Part shown: piece after piece, positions 1-7,573 of the stretch
Layout of the letters: each line of letters begins with the position of its first letter
Position numbering within the stretch: the stretch's first letter is position 1
Source: Streptomyces griseoflavus
GTDB taxonomy: Bacteria > Actinomycetota > Actinomycetes > Streptomycetales > Streptomycetaceae
Direction: 5' to 3'
Assembly (NCBI RefSeq): GCF_014649995.1
Contig: NZ_BMUC01000014.1
Location: forward strand, 1-64,000
DNA: 64,000 nucleotides
Translations under genes and position numbers: made by a program
The notes under the pieces: model-generated
Seen by the model: only the letters and a program-made list of their open reading frames with translations
Database searches by the model: none
What the model was told of the DNA's origin: nothing

Positions 1-108
1 TCGACAGGGGGCAACAGTCATGCCGGGCCCGGAGGCCAGCGGCCCTCTTGCAGGACCGCGAAAAAGATAACGGGGGGCGGGGGGAGGGGAGAGGAGGAAC
101 GGCCGAGA

Positions 109-1473
109 TCAGCCGGAGGCCAGGGACAGCCCGGCATCCGTCGCGGCGTCGAAGCCGTCGTCGACGGCGACCACGTCCCGTCCGGCGGCATCGAGCAGGG
201 AGGCGGCGATCGCCGCGCGCATCCCGCCCGCGCAGTGCACCCACACCGTCCCGTCCGGCACCTCGCCGATACGGCCGTGCAGTTCGTGGATCGGGATGTG
301 GACCGAGCCCTCGATGAAGCCGCCCGCGCGCTCCGAGTCCCGGCGCACGTCCAGGACGACGAGGTCGTCGCCGCGCTCACGGACGTCGGCGAGGTCGGCG
401 AAGCGGGCGCGGGGGAAGGAGGCGAGCTGCTCACCGGCGCGGATCCAGCCGGCCGGATCACCGGTGGCGGCGGCGGCCGGGCGGTCGATGCCCACCCGGG
501 CCAGCTCCCGCTGCGCGTCGGTGATCTGCTCCGGAGTGTCGGCGAGCAGGGTGACAGGCTTGCCCCACGGGATCAGCCAGGCCAGGTAAGTGGCGAGCTT
601 GCCGTCGCCCTCGAAGTTGAACGACCCGGCCACGTGCCCGTCGGCGAAGGCCATGCGGCTGCGCAGGTCCACCACCCACTCGCCCGCGGCCAGCCGGGAG
701 GCGATCTCCTCGCCGTCCGCTCGCCGGGGCGGGGTGAGGTCGACCGGCGCGGGGCCCGCGGCGTTGGCCGGGCCCATGTGCGCGTAGTAGGCGGGCACGT
801 CCTCCAGCCCGGCGAGCATCTGCGCGACGAAGGTGTCCACGTCCAGGGTGAGCGCGTCGTTGCTGGTGCGTTCCTTGCCGATCGTGGTCGCGTCCCCCTC
901 GGCCTGCGAGGAGGAGCAGAAGCTGCCGAACCCGTGGGTGGGCAGCACCGGCACCTCGTCGTCCAGTTCGGCTACCAGGCGGTGGGCGGAGGCGTGCTGG
1001 GCCCGGGCCAGCTGCTCGGTCAGCCGCGGCTCCACCAGGTCGGGGCGGCCCACCGTGCCGATCAGCAGCGACCCGCCGGTGAACGCCGCGACCCCGCGCC
1101 CGTCCTCCTCCAGGACGTAGGAGGTGTGGTGCGGGGTGTGCCCGGGGGTCGCGATCGCGCGCAGTACCAGACCCGTGTCCACGCCCGCGGTGTCGCCGTC
1201 GGCGACCGCTGTGCGGGCGAAGGACACGTGCGCCCCTGCCGGCACCAGGTACTGGGCGCCGGTGACGCGGGCCAGCTCCAGGCCGCCGGTGATGTAGTCG
1301 TTGTGCACGTGGGTCTCCGCCACGTACGCGATGCGCACCCCGCGCCTGGCGGCGGCGGCGATCACCTGGTCGATGTCGCGCGGCGGGTCGACGACCACCG
1401 CGGCGCTGGGACCGCCGGCCAGGTAGCTGCGGTTGCCCAGGCCCTCGAATTCCAGGGTGTCAACGAAGAACAC
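109..1473 (-). CDS. CstB-like persulfide dioxygenase-rhodanese fusion
   Basis: Metallo-beta-lactamase-fold persulfide dioxygenase followed by two rhodanese domains; this family oxidises glutathione/thiol persulfides and moves sulfane sulfur in the cytoplasm. The N-terminal domain shows the metal motif THVHND near residue 55 and the ATPGHTPHHTSY metal histidine region. The first rhodanese-like domain (about residues 255-330, VVDLRSRMAFADGHVAG) has no catalytic Cys, while the second (about 350-454) has an HCAGGMRA active-site loop. This MBL / dead rhodanese / active rhodanese order is that of CstB. The GTG start is preceded by GAGGAGT. Operators of CsoR/CstR type lie just upstream, fitting control by a persulfide sensor not present in the window. 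Confidence 0.88.
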   Translation of the reverse strand: MFFVDTLEFEGLGNRSYLAGGPSAAVVVDPPRDIDQVIAAAARRGVRIAYVAETHVHNDYITGGLELARVTGAQYLVPAGAHVSFARTAVADGDTAGVDTGLVLRAIATPGHTPHHTSYVLEEDGRGVAAFTGGSLLIGTVGRPDLVEPRLTEQLARAQHASAHRLVAELDDEVPVLPTHGFGSFCSSSQAEGDATTIGKERTSNDALTLDVDTFVAQMLAGLEDVPAYYAHMGPANAAGPAPVDLTPPRRADGEEIASRLAAGEWVVDLRSRMAFADGHVAGSFNFEGDGKLATYLAWLIPWGKPVTLLADTPEQITDAQRELARVGIDRPAAAATGDPAGWIRAGEQLASFPRARFADLADVRERGDDLVVLDVRRDSERAGGFIEGSVHIPIHELHGRIGEVPDGTVWVHCAGGMRAAIAASLLDAAGRDVVAVDDGFDAATDAGLSLASG

Positions 1474-1497
1474 GACTACGACTCCTCTCGAGCGATG

Positions 1498-1614
1498 TAC
1501 CCCCGGGGGTATCTTTGCCCACTTTAACAGCTATACCTAGGGGGGTATTCCGCCCGGGATGACGGCACCCCGCTCACGACGTCGCCCGGCGTCCGTCGGG
1601 TACCCGGCGGGGTA
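1498..1614. promoter_or_regulatory. Three CsoR/CstR-type operators
   Basis: Upstream of the CstB-like gene are a perfect 14-bp palindrome TACCCCCGGGGGTA (1498-1511), ATACCTAGGGGGGTAT (1533-1548, arms ATACC/GGTAT) and a weaker TACCCGGCGGGGTA (1601-1614). Such TACCCC/GGGGTA palindromes are the known binding sites of CsoR-family copper or persulfide (CstR) repressors. Given the downstream gene, persulfide sensing is the better guess. The third copy lies near the dead end of the MFS relic and may be accidental. Confidence 0.65.
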
Positions 1615-1636
1615 TGGGGGAATCGGCCGTTCCGCA

Positions 1637-2282
1637 CTACTCGGGAGGGTCCGGATCCATGGTTCTCAGCGGGCGAGCGCGGCGCCGGCGAGGTGGCCGG
1701 CCGGGGTGCCGGCGGGCGGCTGGAACGGACGGCTGCGCGCAACCTCGGCGGCGCCTGCGCCCGCAGGGGCGCGGCTCGTCGGGGCGTCGGGCCAGGGTGC
1801 GCGCAGGGCCGGGGCGTGAGCGGGGACGGCGGCCGGCACGGCGGTAGGTGTGGCGCCAGGACAGGTGGTCGGTCAGGGCCGCGGTCAGGGGTGCGAAGAC
1901 GGGGGAGGCCAGGCCGCCGGCGAGCGTGACGACGGTCAGGGCGCGCACGTGTCGGAGCCGCGCCAACTGTCAGCAGGCCGACTGTGCCGATCGACGAGCC
2001 GGCGGTCATGACGGTGCGCGGGCCGCGCCGGTCGAGGATGCGGCCGACGCGGATTCCGGCGAGGGCGGAGACGACGAGGCCGGGGGAGAACGCCGCGGTG
2101 GTCGCCCCGGCCGGTCAGCCGGTCGCCGCGGTGATCTGCGGGTTGAGGACGGGGAAGGCGTAGTGGACGACGCCCCAGCTCACGATCTGCGTGGCGCAGA
2201 GGGCGGGAAGGGCGGCGCGGGGCCGCGACCGGTCCCCTGTTCCGGTCGCGGCCCCACTGCCACGGGTGTGCAGGTCGGTCAC
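1637..2282 (-). pseudogene. Decayed MFS transporter next to the arsenic genes
   Basis: Remains of a major facilitator protein. Its GTG start overlaps the stop of the preceding flavoprotein gene (GTGA, 2279-2282), so it was once translationally coupled. Reading down, a recognisable first segment (ALPALCATQIVSWGVVHYAF) runs into an in-frame TGA at 2115-2117. The same frame continues with an MFS loop (VGRILDRRGPRTVMTAGSS), and near 1965 the coding frame shifts to one reading TVVTLAGGLASPVFAPLTAA. After about 1860 nothing family-like remains. At least one nonsense and one frameshift mutation plus loss of the C-terminal half make it non-functional. MFS genes in this position occur in actinobacterial ars islands. 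Confidence 0.75.
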
Positions 2283-3685
2283 GAGCCGCAGCAGCCGCCC
2301 GCCGGCGCCTGGTCGGTGGCTGCCCCGGCCGCGGCGGGCGCGCCGAGCTGGACGAGCCGGGGTGCGGGCGCGCAACAGCCGCCGCCGTCGCCGGCCTGCT
2401 GGGTGTCGGGGGCGTCGAAGAGGCCGGCTCCGCCGCAGACTCCGGTCTCGGGCAGGGTGAGTTCGACGCGGTCGGCGGAGGCGAGGTCGCCGGCGATCGC
2501 GGCGGCGACGGAGCGGACCTGCTCGTAGCCGGTCATCGCGAGGAAGGTCGGAGCGCGGCCGTAGGCCTTCATGCCGACCAGGTACACGCCCTGTTCGGGG
2601 TGGGAGAGCTCGCGGTGGCCGTGCGGGTAGACGGTGCCGCAGGAGTGCTGGTTGGGGTCGATCAGCGGTGCCAGGGCCACGGGCGCCTGGAGGCGCTCGT
2701 CCAGGCCGAGGCGCAGTTCGCCGAGGAAGGACAGGTCGGGGCGGAAGCCGGTCAGGACGATCACCTCGTCGACCGGGTCAAGGCGGCGGCCGTCCTCGCC
2801 GGCCAGGACCAGGCGGCCGTCGGTGTCGCGCTCGATCGCCTCGGTGCGGAAGCCGGTGACCGCGTCGGCGTGGCCCTCGTCGACGGCGGCCTTCGCCGCG
2901 AGGCCCAGGGCGCCGCGGGCGGGTAGCTGGTCGGCGGTGCCGCCGCCGAAGGTGGAGCCCGAGATGCCGCGGCGCAGGATCCACACGCCCTTCGTGCCCG
3001 AGCCGTCGTCGGACTCGGCGAGGTCGGCGAGGTAGGCGAGAGCGGTGAAGGCGGAGGCGCCGGAGCCGATCACGGCGGTGCGCCTGCCCGCGAACCGGGC
3101 GCGGACGGCCGGGTCCCTGAGGTCCGGGACGCGGTAGGTGATGCGGTCGGCGGCCGCGCGCTCTCCCAGGGCCGCGAGTCCGCTGCCGCCGGCCGGGGAC
3201 GGCGTGGCCCAGGTGCCGGAGGCGTCGATGACGGCGCGGGCGAAGAGACGCTCCTCACGGCCGTCGGCGTGGGCGACGTGCACGACGAACGGCTGCTGCT
3301 CGCGGCCGGCGTCCACGATGCGGTCGCGGCCGGTGCGCGAGACACCGGTGACGGTGGTGTCCAGGCGGACGCGGTCGCCGAGGACGTCGGCGAGCGGCCG
3401 CAGGTAGGACTCGGCCCAGTCGCCGCCGGAGGGGTAGGCGGCCGGGTCGGGCCGGGTCCAGCCGGTGGGGGCGAGGAGCTTCTCGGCGGCCGGGTCGATG
3501 ACCTCGCCCCAGGTGGAGAACAGGCGCACGTGCGACCACTCGCGTACCGCGGCACCGGCTGCCTGGCCGGCTTCCAGGACCAGGGGTTCGACGCCCTGGT
3601 CGATCAGGTGGGCGGCGGCGGCCAGACCGACGGGGCCGGCCCCGATGACGACGACGGGCAGTTCGGTGGTGGCGGGCGCGTTCAC
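2279..3685 (-). CDS. FAD/NADPH-dependent monooxygenase of the arsenic island (ArsO-like)
   Basis: About 468 residues of a class B-type flavoprotein. It has an N-terminal FAD fold VVVIGAGPVGLAAAAHL, a second Rossmann motif AVIGSGASAFTAL near residue 215, and an ILTGFRPDLSFL-like C-terminal motif (VIVLTGFRPDL). It resembles the ArsO-type flavin monooxygenases found beside arsR/acr3/arsC in Streptomyces; the exact substrate is not established. The GTG start at 3685 follows GAGGAGTCGCC; an upstream extension to 3742 has no such site. The C-terminal 50 residues are odd: VCGGAG, GGGCCAP and a terminal GGCCGS, a set of vicinal cysteines that could bind arsenite. The gene is divergent from arsR and overlaps the dead MFS gene downstream. 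Confidence 0.8.
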   Translation of the reverse strand: MNAPATTELPVVVIGAGPVGLAAAAHLIDQGVEPLVLEAGQAAGAAVREWSHVRLFSTWGEVIDPAAEKLLAPTGWTRPDPAAYPSGGDWAESYLRPLADVLGDRVRLDTTVTGVSRTGRDRIVDAGREQQPFVVHVAHADGREERLFARAVIDASGTWATPSPAGGSGLAALGERAAADRITYRVPDLRDPAVRARFAGRRTAVIGSGASAFTALAYLADLAESDDGSGTKGVWILRRGISGSTFGGGTADQLPARGALGLAAKAAVDEGHADAVTGFRTEAIERDTDGRLVLAGEDGRRLDPVDEVIVLTGFRPDLSFLGELRLGLDERLQAPVALAPLIDPNQHSCGTVYPHGHRELSHPEQGVYLVGMKAYGRAPTFLAMTGYEQVRSVAAAIAGDLASADRVELTLPETGVCGGAGLFDAPDTQQAGDGGGCCAPAPRLVQLGAPAAAGAATDQAPAGGCCGS

Positions 3686-3756
3686 GGCGACTCCTCGCGT
3701 GTTTCGACGTCTGTCGATGGCTTGCGCGGCCCAGCATGGCACCTGTATTGATGAGC

Positions 3757-3767
3757 GTCAACATAGA
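3757..3767 (+). promoter_or_regulatory. ArsR-operator-like repeat, copy 1
   Basis: The 11-mer GTCAACATAGA lies in the promoter region of the leftward flavin monooxygenase gene and recurs exactly at 3979-3989 in front of arsR. A shared element ahead of both divergent units fits binding by the ArsR protein encoded next to it. Confidence 0.5.
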
Positions 3768-3795
3768 CATTCATCGAATTCAGGGGTACTCGCTG

Positions 3796-3950
3796 ATGGA
3801 GCACAGTGACGTGGCCGTCGTCGGCGGCCCGGGCCGCGTCGGGGTGCCCGGGTCGGCGTTCGTCGGGCTGGAGTGGCAGCGCAGCCTGTCGTGGGCCGGG
3901 ACGCGGAGCGGATGGCCCGGCGCCTGGCCGCCCGTCTCGCGCGGCGGTGA
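3796..3950 (+). pseudogene. Collapsed remnant of a flavin monooxygenase gene
   Basis: A 155-bp relic joins a flavoprotein N-terminus (MEHSDVAVVGG, a dinucleotide-binding start) directly to a flavoprotein C-terminus (PGSAFVGLEWQRSLS). It then needs a frame change to read GRDAERMARRLAARLARR followed by TGA. Family members of this type are about 350-450 residues, so most of the gene has been deleted and the rest is frameshifted. It lies between the intact flavin monooxygenase and arsR, suggesting an earlier second flavoprotein in the island. Confidence 0.65.
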
Positions 3951-3970
3951 CGAGCCTTCCCCCGCTGGTT

Positions 3971-3998
3971 CGACATATGTCAACATAGATGCATGTCG
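3971..3998 (+). promoter_or_regulatory. ArsR-operator-like site overlapping the arsR start
   Basis: Inverted arms CGACAT (3971-3976) and ATGTCG (3993-3998) enclose the second GTCAACATAGA copy (3979-3989). The right arm contains the arsR start codon, so bound ArsR would block transcription or initiation directly. Confidence 0.5.
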
Positions 3999-4367
3999 AA
4001 CACGAAGGTGCTGCCGCTGCTCGAAGCCGACGGCCAGGGCGTCGTGCCGTGCTGCCCGCCGCTGACCGAGCGCCCGATGACCGCCGACGAGGCCGAGACG
4101 GCCGCGCGGATGTTCAAGGCGCTCGGTGACCCGGTCCGCCTGCGGCTGTTCTCCGCCGTGGCCTCGCACGAGGGCGGCGAGGCGTGCGTGTGCGACATCT
4201 CCGACGTCGGCGTCTCCCAGCCCACCGTCTCCCACCACCTGAAGAAGCTCAAGGAAGCCGGCCTGCTCACCTCCGAGCGGCGCGGAACCTGGGTGTACTA
4301 CCGCGTCGAGCCGTCCGTGCTGGCCGCCATGGGCCGGCTGCTGGTGGGTGCCCAGGCTGCGGCATGA
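3993..4367 (+). CDS. arsR: ArsR-family arsenite-responsive repressor
   Basis: A 124-residue winged-helix repressor. It has the family ALGDPVRLRLFSAV helix, the metal-site sequence ACVCDI (two Cys separated by one residue, the classical CxC of As(III)-sensing ArsR) and the recognition helix QPTVSHHLKKLKEAGLL. The extra N-terminal CC at residues 21-22 could add a thiol ligand. The start is the ATG inside the operator-like inverted repeat, which suggests a very short or absent leader. It is divergent from the flavin monooxygenase and followed by a 214-bp gap with no recognised gene before the convergent acr3. Confidence 0.93.
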   Translation: MSNTKVLPLLEADGQGVVPCCPPLTERPMTADEAETAARMFKALGDPVRLRLFSAVASHEGGEACVCDISDVGVSQPTVSHHLKKLKEAGLLTSERRGTWVYYRVEPSVLAAMGRLLVGAQAAA

Positions 4368-4581
4368 CCGCATCCGGACTCCCCTCGGCGACGCCCGGGG
4401 ACGCCGCGGCGGAGGGCGGCCGGCCGGGCTCCGCCCGGCCCGTGCGGACTGGAGCGGTGTGCCGTCGCGGCCGGGTTCATCACGGTCACGGCTACCGTCA
4501 GGTCCGGGAGGCCGGGCAGGGGACCGAACCGCGGGGACTCCATGGGCGCCCGTGTCCGCCTCGGCCATGAGGCGGTCGCCG

Positions 4582-5676
4582 TCATGAACCCGGCTGGGCG
4601 GTGCTGAACTTCTTGCGCCAGGCCAGGGACACGTAGATCAGGCCGACCAGGATCGGAACCTCGATCAGCGGGCCGACCACGCCGGACAGGGCCTGGCCGG
4701 AGGTGACGCCGAAGGTGGCGATGGCGACGGCGATGGCGAGCTCGAAGTTGTTGCCGGCGGCGGTGAACGCGAGGGTGGTGGTGCGCTCGTAATTCAGGCC
4801 GATCGCCTTGCCCAGGGCGAAGGTGCCGAACCACATCGTGGCGAAGTAGACGAGCAGTGGCAGCGCGATGCGGGCGACGTCCAGCGGCTGCGAGGTGATG
4901 GTCTTGCCCTGCAGGGCGAAGAGGATGACGATCGTGAAGAGCAGGCCGTACAGCCCCCAGGGGCCGATCCTCGGCAGGAACTTCCGCTCATAGCTCTCGC
5001 GGCCCATCCTCTTCTCGCCGATCCGGCGGGTGAGGAAGCCGGCCAGCAGCGGGACGCCCAGGAAGACGACGACGTTGAGGGCGATCTCCCACAGGGAGAT
5101 GTCGAGGTGCTCTCCGTTGCCCAGGCCCAGCCGGCCGGGCAGCAGGTCGAGGTAGAACCAGCCGAGCAGGCCGAACGCGAGGACCTGGAACACCGAGTTC
5201 AGCGCGACGAGCACGGCCGCGGCCTCGCGGTCGCCGCAGGCCAGGTCGTTCCAGATGATGACCATGGCGATGCAGCGGGCCAGACCGACGATGATCAGAC
5301 CGGTGCGGTACTCGGGCAGGTCCGGCAGGAAGATCCAGGCCAGGGCGAACATCACCGCCGGGCCGACGAGCCAGTTGGCGACCAGCGAGGAGGTCATCAG
5401 CTTCCGGTCGCCGGTGACCGCGTCCAGCCGGTCGTAGCGGACCTTGGCGAGCACCGGGTACATCATGATCAGCAGACCGACGGCGATGGGCAGGGAGATG
5501 CCGCCGGCCTCCACCTCCGCCAGGGCGTCGTTCAGCCCGGGGACGGCGCGGCCCAGGCCGAGGCCCACGGCCATGGCGAGCAGGATCCACACCGCGAGGA
5601 AGCGGTCGAGGGTCGACATCCTCGCGGCGACCGACGTTTCCGCGCCGGTGGACGCGGGTGCTTCGGTGCGGGTCAC
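4582..5676 (-). CDS. acr3: ACR3-family arsenite efflux permease
   Basis: A 364-residue integral membrane protein with ten hydrophobic segments that exports As(III). Diagnostic ACR3 sequences are MYPVLAKVRYDRL in the third segment and GLARCIAMVIIWNDLACGD carrying the conserved thiolate Cys. The GTG start overlaps the stop of the upstream second arsR (GTGA, 5673-5676), so the two genes form a coupled operon read leftward from the operator at 5975-6013. Confidence 0.95.
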   Translation of the reverse strand: MTRTEAPASTGAETSVAARMSTLDRFLAVWILLAMAVGLGLGRAVPGLNDALAEVEAGGISLPIAVGLLIMMYPVLAKVRYDRLDAVTGDRKLMTSSLVANWLVGPAVMFALAWIFLPDLPEYRTGLIIVGLARCIAMVIIWNDLACGDREAAAVLVALNSVFQVLAFGLLGWFYLDLLPGRLGLGNGEHLDISLWEIALNVVVFLGVPLLAGFLTRRIGEKRMGRESYERKFLPRIGPWGLYGLLFTIVILFALQGKTITSQPLDVARIALPLLVYFATMWFGTFALGKAIGLNYERTTTLAFTAAGNNFELAIAVAIATFGVTSGQALSGVVGPLIEVPILVGLIYVSLAWRKKFSTAQPGS

Positions 5677-5981
5677 GGACAGGCCCTCTTGTTCCCGGCG
5701 GCGTTACGGGCGGACTCGGCCAGCTCGGCGAACCCGTCGGCGAGCGAGGCGAGGACGTCGGGGCGCAGCTTGTAGTACGTGTACCGGCCGCACGGCTCCG
5801 TCTCCACCACCCCGGCCTCGCGCAGCACCCTCAGGTGGTTGGACAGGTTGGTCTGCCGGGCCCCGGTCTCCTCCACCAGGTGGGTGGTGCACAGCGTCTC
5901 CCGGGCGAGCAGGGTCACGATCTGGAGCCTGAGCGGGTCGGCCAGCACCCGGATCAGGTCAGTGTCGACTGACGTCAGCAT
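5673..5981 (-). CDS. arsR: Second ArsR/SmtB-family repressor
   Basis: A 102-residue winged-helix protein with VLADPLRLQIVTLL, recognition helix RQTNLSNHLRVLREAGVV and YTYYKLRPDVL. Cysteines lie in ETLCTTHL, EPCGRYTYY and near the C-terminus (KRACP), a different arrangement from the CxC of the first ArsR, so it senses the ligand with a separately evolved site. It is the first gene of the acr3 operon and divergent from arsC; its start codon lies inside one of two operator-like inverted repeats. Confidence 0.92.
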   Translation of the reverse strand: MLTSVDTDLIRVLADPLRLQIVTLLARETLCTTHLVEETGARQTNLSNHLRVLREAGVVETEPCGRYTYYKLRPDVLASLADGFAELAESARNAAGNKRACP

Positions 5982-6013
5982 GCGCTGATACTGTCACATC
6001 AGCCGACGCTGAT
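5975..6013. promoter_or_regulatory. Paired ArsR operators between arsR2 and arsC
   Basis: Two inverted repeats of the same design are spaced 23-24 bp apart: TCAGC-ATGC-GCTGA (5975-5988, overlapping the arsR2 start) and ATCAGC-CGAC-GCTGAT (5998-6013). Each is followed by TAC(C/T). They sit between the divergent arsR2-acr3 and arsC units and are the obvious binding sites for the second ArsR. Confidence 0.6.
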
Positions 6014-6047
6014 ACCAGTCCGGGCTGACCTGATCGGAAGGTCTCTC

Positions 6048-6108
6048 ATGCCCGCCCTCCAGGCCGCCGACATCGTGATCACCATGGGCTGCGGGGATGC
6101 CGGGCCCG
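6048..6108 (+). pseudogene. Fragment of a second arsC gene
   Basis: About 51 bases here (6058-6108) match the interior of the downstream arsC (6370-6420) at roughly four bases in five, in the same reading frame. The fragment reads LQAADIVITMGCGDAG against VQASDYVITMGCGDAC in ArsC. An open frame runs from an ATG at 6048 through this piece into arsC, but the ArsC family begins at the later ATG. The piece is best read as the residue of a lost arsC copy, not as an N-terminal extension. Confidence 0.6.
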
Positions 6109-6143
6109 CACCACCTGCCACTCACCCCGTGAAGGAAGAACGC

Positions 6144-6563
6144 ATGTCCTCCACCCCGCTCGCCTCCGTGCTGTTCGTCTGCGTCCACAACGCCGGCCGC
6201 TCCCAGATGGCCGCCGGATTCCTCCACCACCTCGCCGGCGACCGTGTGGAGGTCCGCTCCGCAGGCTCCCTCCCCGGCGACCGGGTCAACCCGGCCGCCG
6301 TCGAGGCCATGAGGGAAGTCGGCATCGACATCGCCGACGCCCGGCCGAAGATCCTCACCACGGAGGCGGTCCAGGCGTCCGACTACGTCATCACCATGGG
6401 CTGCGGCGACGCCTGCCCCGTCTTCCCCGGCAGGAAGTACCTCGACTGGGCCCTGGAAGACCCCGCCGGCAAGGGCGTCGAAGCCGTCCGCCCCATCCGC
6501 GACGAGATCAAGACCCGCATCGAGGCGCTCATCGCCGAGATCGACGCGCAGCAGAAGGCGTGA
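6144..6563 (+). CDS. arsC: Arsenate reductase, low-molecular-weight phosphatase fold
   Basis: A 139-residue enzyme reducing arsenate to arsenite for export by Acr3. It has the nucleophile loop VCVHNAGRSQMA near the N-terminus, typical of actinobacterial mycothiol-dependent arsenate reductases. A further conserved Cys-containing segment is YVITMGCGDACPVFPG, followed by LDWALEDPAGKG. The ATG at 6144 follows GAAGGAAG at good spacing and gives the normal family length; the frame is open back to 6048 but that part is a duplicate fragment. It is divergent from arsR2-acr3. Confidence 0.94.
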   Translation: MSSTPLASVLFVCVHNAGRSQMAAGFLHHLAGDRVEVRSAGSLPGDRVNPAAVEAMREVGIDIADARPKILTTEAVQASDYVITMGCGDACPVFPGRKYLDWALEDPAGKGVEAVRPIRDEIKTRIEALIAEIDAQQKA

Positions 6564-6755
6564 CCCGCGGCACTGGGCTTCCGGCCGGCTGTGCGTACTG
6601 GGCCCGAACGCCCCGTCCCTGGCCGGGGTAGGGTCCGGATGTGCGTTGATCTCCCGGGCGGCAGCCAAGTGCGGCCGCAGACGGTGCGGGGCGCCCCTCG
6701 AGCAAGGGGCCGCCCCGGCAGGCATACCCGTCATCACCTCGCGGAGATCTCCACC

Positions 6756-7490
6756 ATGACCGCTCAGCAGTTCCTCACCTACGACGCGTTCGTCGAACTC
6801 GCCACCGCGGACCCGGCCGTCGTCGGCCTCGTCCTCAAAGGCTCCCGAGCCCACGACGGCATGATCACCCGGTACTCCGACCACGATCTGTACGTGGTCC
6901 TCGCCGATGGCGCCGTCACCGAGCTCGCCGGGCTCGCGGGCCGCCGCACCGCCGGGCTGGACCTCGTCATCGTCTCCCTCACCGAGTTCCGCGCAGCCGG
7001 GATGCCCGGCCACGAACGCTACGCCCTCGCCCGTGCCCGGGTCGTGCTCGACCGGCTCGACGGAGACATCGCCCGGCTTCTCGCCGACAAGGCACGCCTG
7101 GGTGCCGATGAGGCGTTCCAACACGCCGGTGGCCTGCTCGACGCCTACGCCAACTCGCTCTACCGCTCCGTCAAGAACCACCGGGACGGACACGCCCTCG
7201 CCGCTCGCCTCGACGCCGCCGACAGCATGCGGTTCCTGCTCGAACTGCTCTTCGCTCTCGACCGCCGTACCCGCCCCTACAACAAGTACCTGGAGTGGGA
7301 GCTCGGCCGGTTCCCGCTCCCGGGCTGGGACACCGGCGCGTTGCTCCACGCCGTGGACCGTGTCTCTGCGACAGGCGACGTAGCGCCGCAGCGGCACCTG
7401 TTCGCCCTTGTCGAGACGGCGGCCCGAGAGGCCGGGCTCGGCGGGGTCCTGGACGCCTGGGGCGAGGACCTGGACCTCATGCGACCGTGA
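6756..7490 (+). CDS. Nucleotidyltransferase-fold protein (aminoglycoside adenylyltransferase-like)
   Basis: A 244-residue protein with the polymerase-beta-type nucleotidyltransferase motif GSRAHDGMITRYSDHDLYVV, where the GS and the two Asp residues are the usual ATP/metal ligands. The C-terminal half is helical (FQHAGGLLDAYANSLYRS, RFLLELLFALDRRTRPYNKYLEWEL). The fold is that of streptomycin/kanamycin nucleotidyltransferases and of MNT-like proteins, but no substrate can be deduced. The ATG at 6756 was chosen because the conserved domain begins just after it; the frame is open to 6591. It ends in front of a strong terminator shared with the convergent thrS-like gene. Confidence 0.7.
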   Translation: MTAQQFLTYDAFVELATADPAVVGLVLKGSRAHDGMITRYSDHDLYVVLADGAVTELAGLAGRRTAGLDLVIVSLTEFRAAGMPGHERYALARARVVLDRLDGDIARLLADKARLGADEAFQHAGGLLDAYANSLYRSVKNHRDGHALAARLDAADSMRFLLELLFALDRRTRPYNKYLEWELGRFPLPGWDTGALLHAVDRVSATGDVAPQRHLFALVETAAREAGLGGVLDAWGEDLDLMRP

Positions 7491-7508
7491 CACCGGGGCG
7501 GAGAGACT

Positions 7509-7537
7509 CCCCGCGGCCGTGGGCCACGGCCGCGGGG
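7509..7537. terminator. Bidirectional terminator
   Basis: A 14-bp GC-rich stem (CCCCGCGGCCGTGG and its complement) with a one-base loop lies between the convergent nucleotidyltransferase and threonyl-tRNA synthetase genes. Confidence 0.7.
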
Positions 7538-7573
7538 GGTGCCCTGGCACTCCTCTCCCCGACCGCGTGCTCG

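Noticed and set aside
235-1527. Long plus-strand frame (430 codons) and many other long frames opposite or out of phase with real genes
   Set aside because: High-GC shadow frames: composition is Arg/Pro/Gly/Ala-rich without family similarity, and each is fully covered by a convincing gene in another frame.
6048-6563. ArsC starting at 6048 with a 32-residue extension
   Set aside because: The extension duplicates an internal ArsC segment and the ATG at 6144 has a better ribosome-binding site and gives family length.
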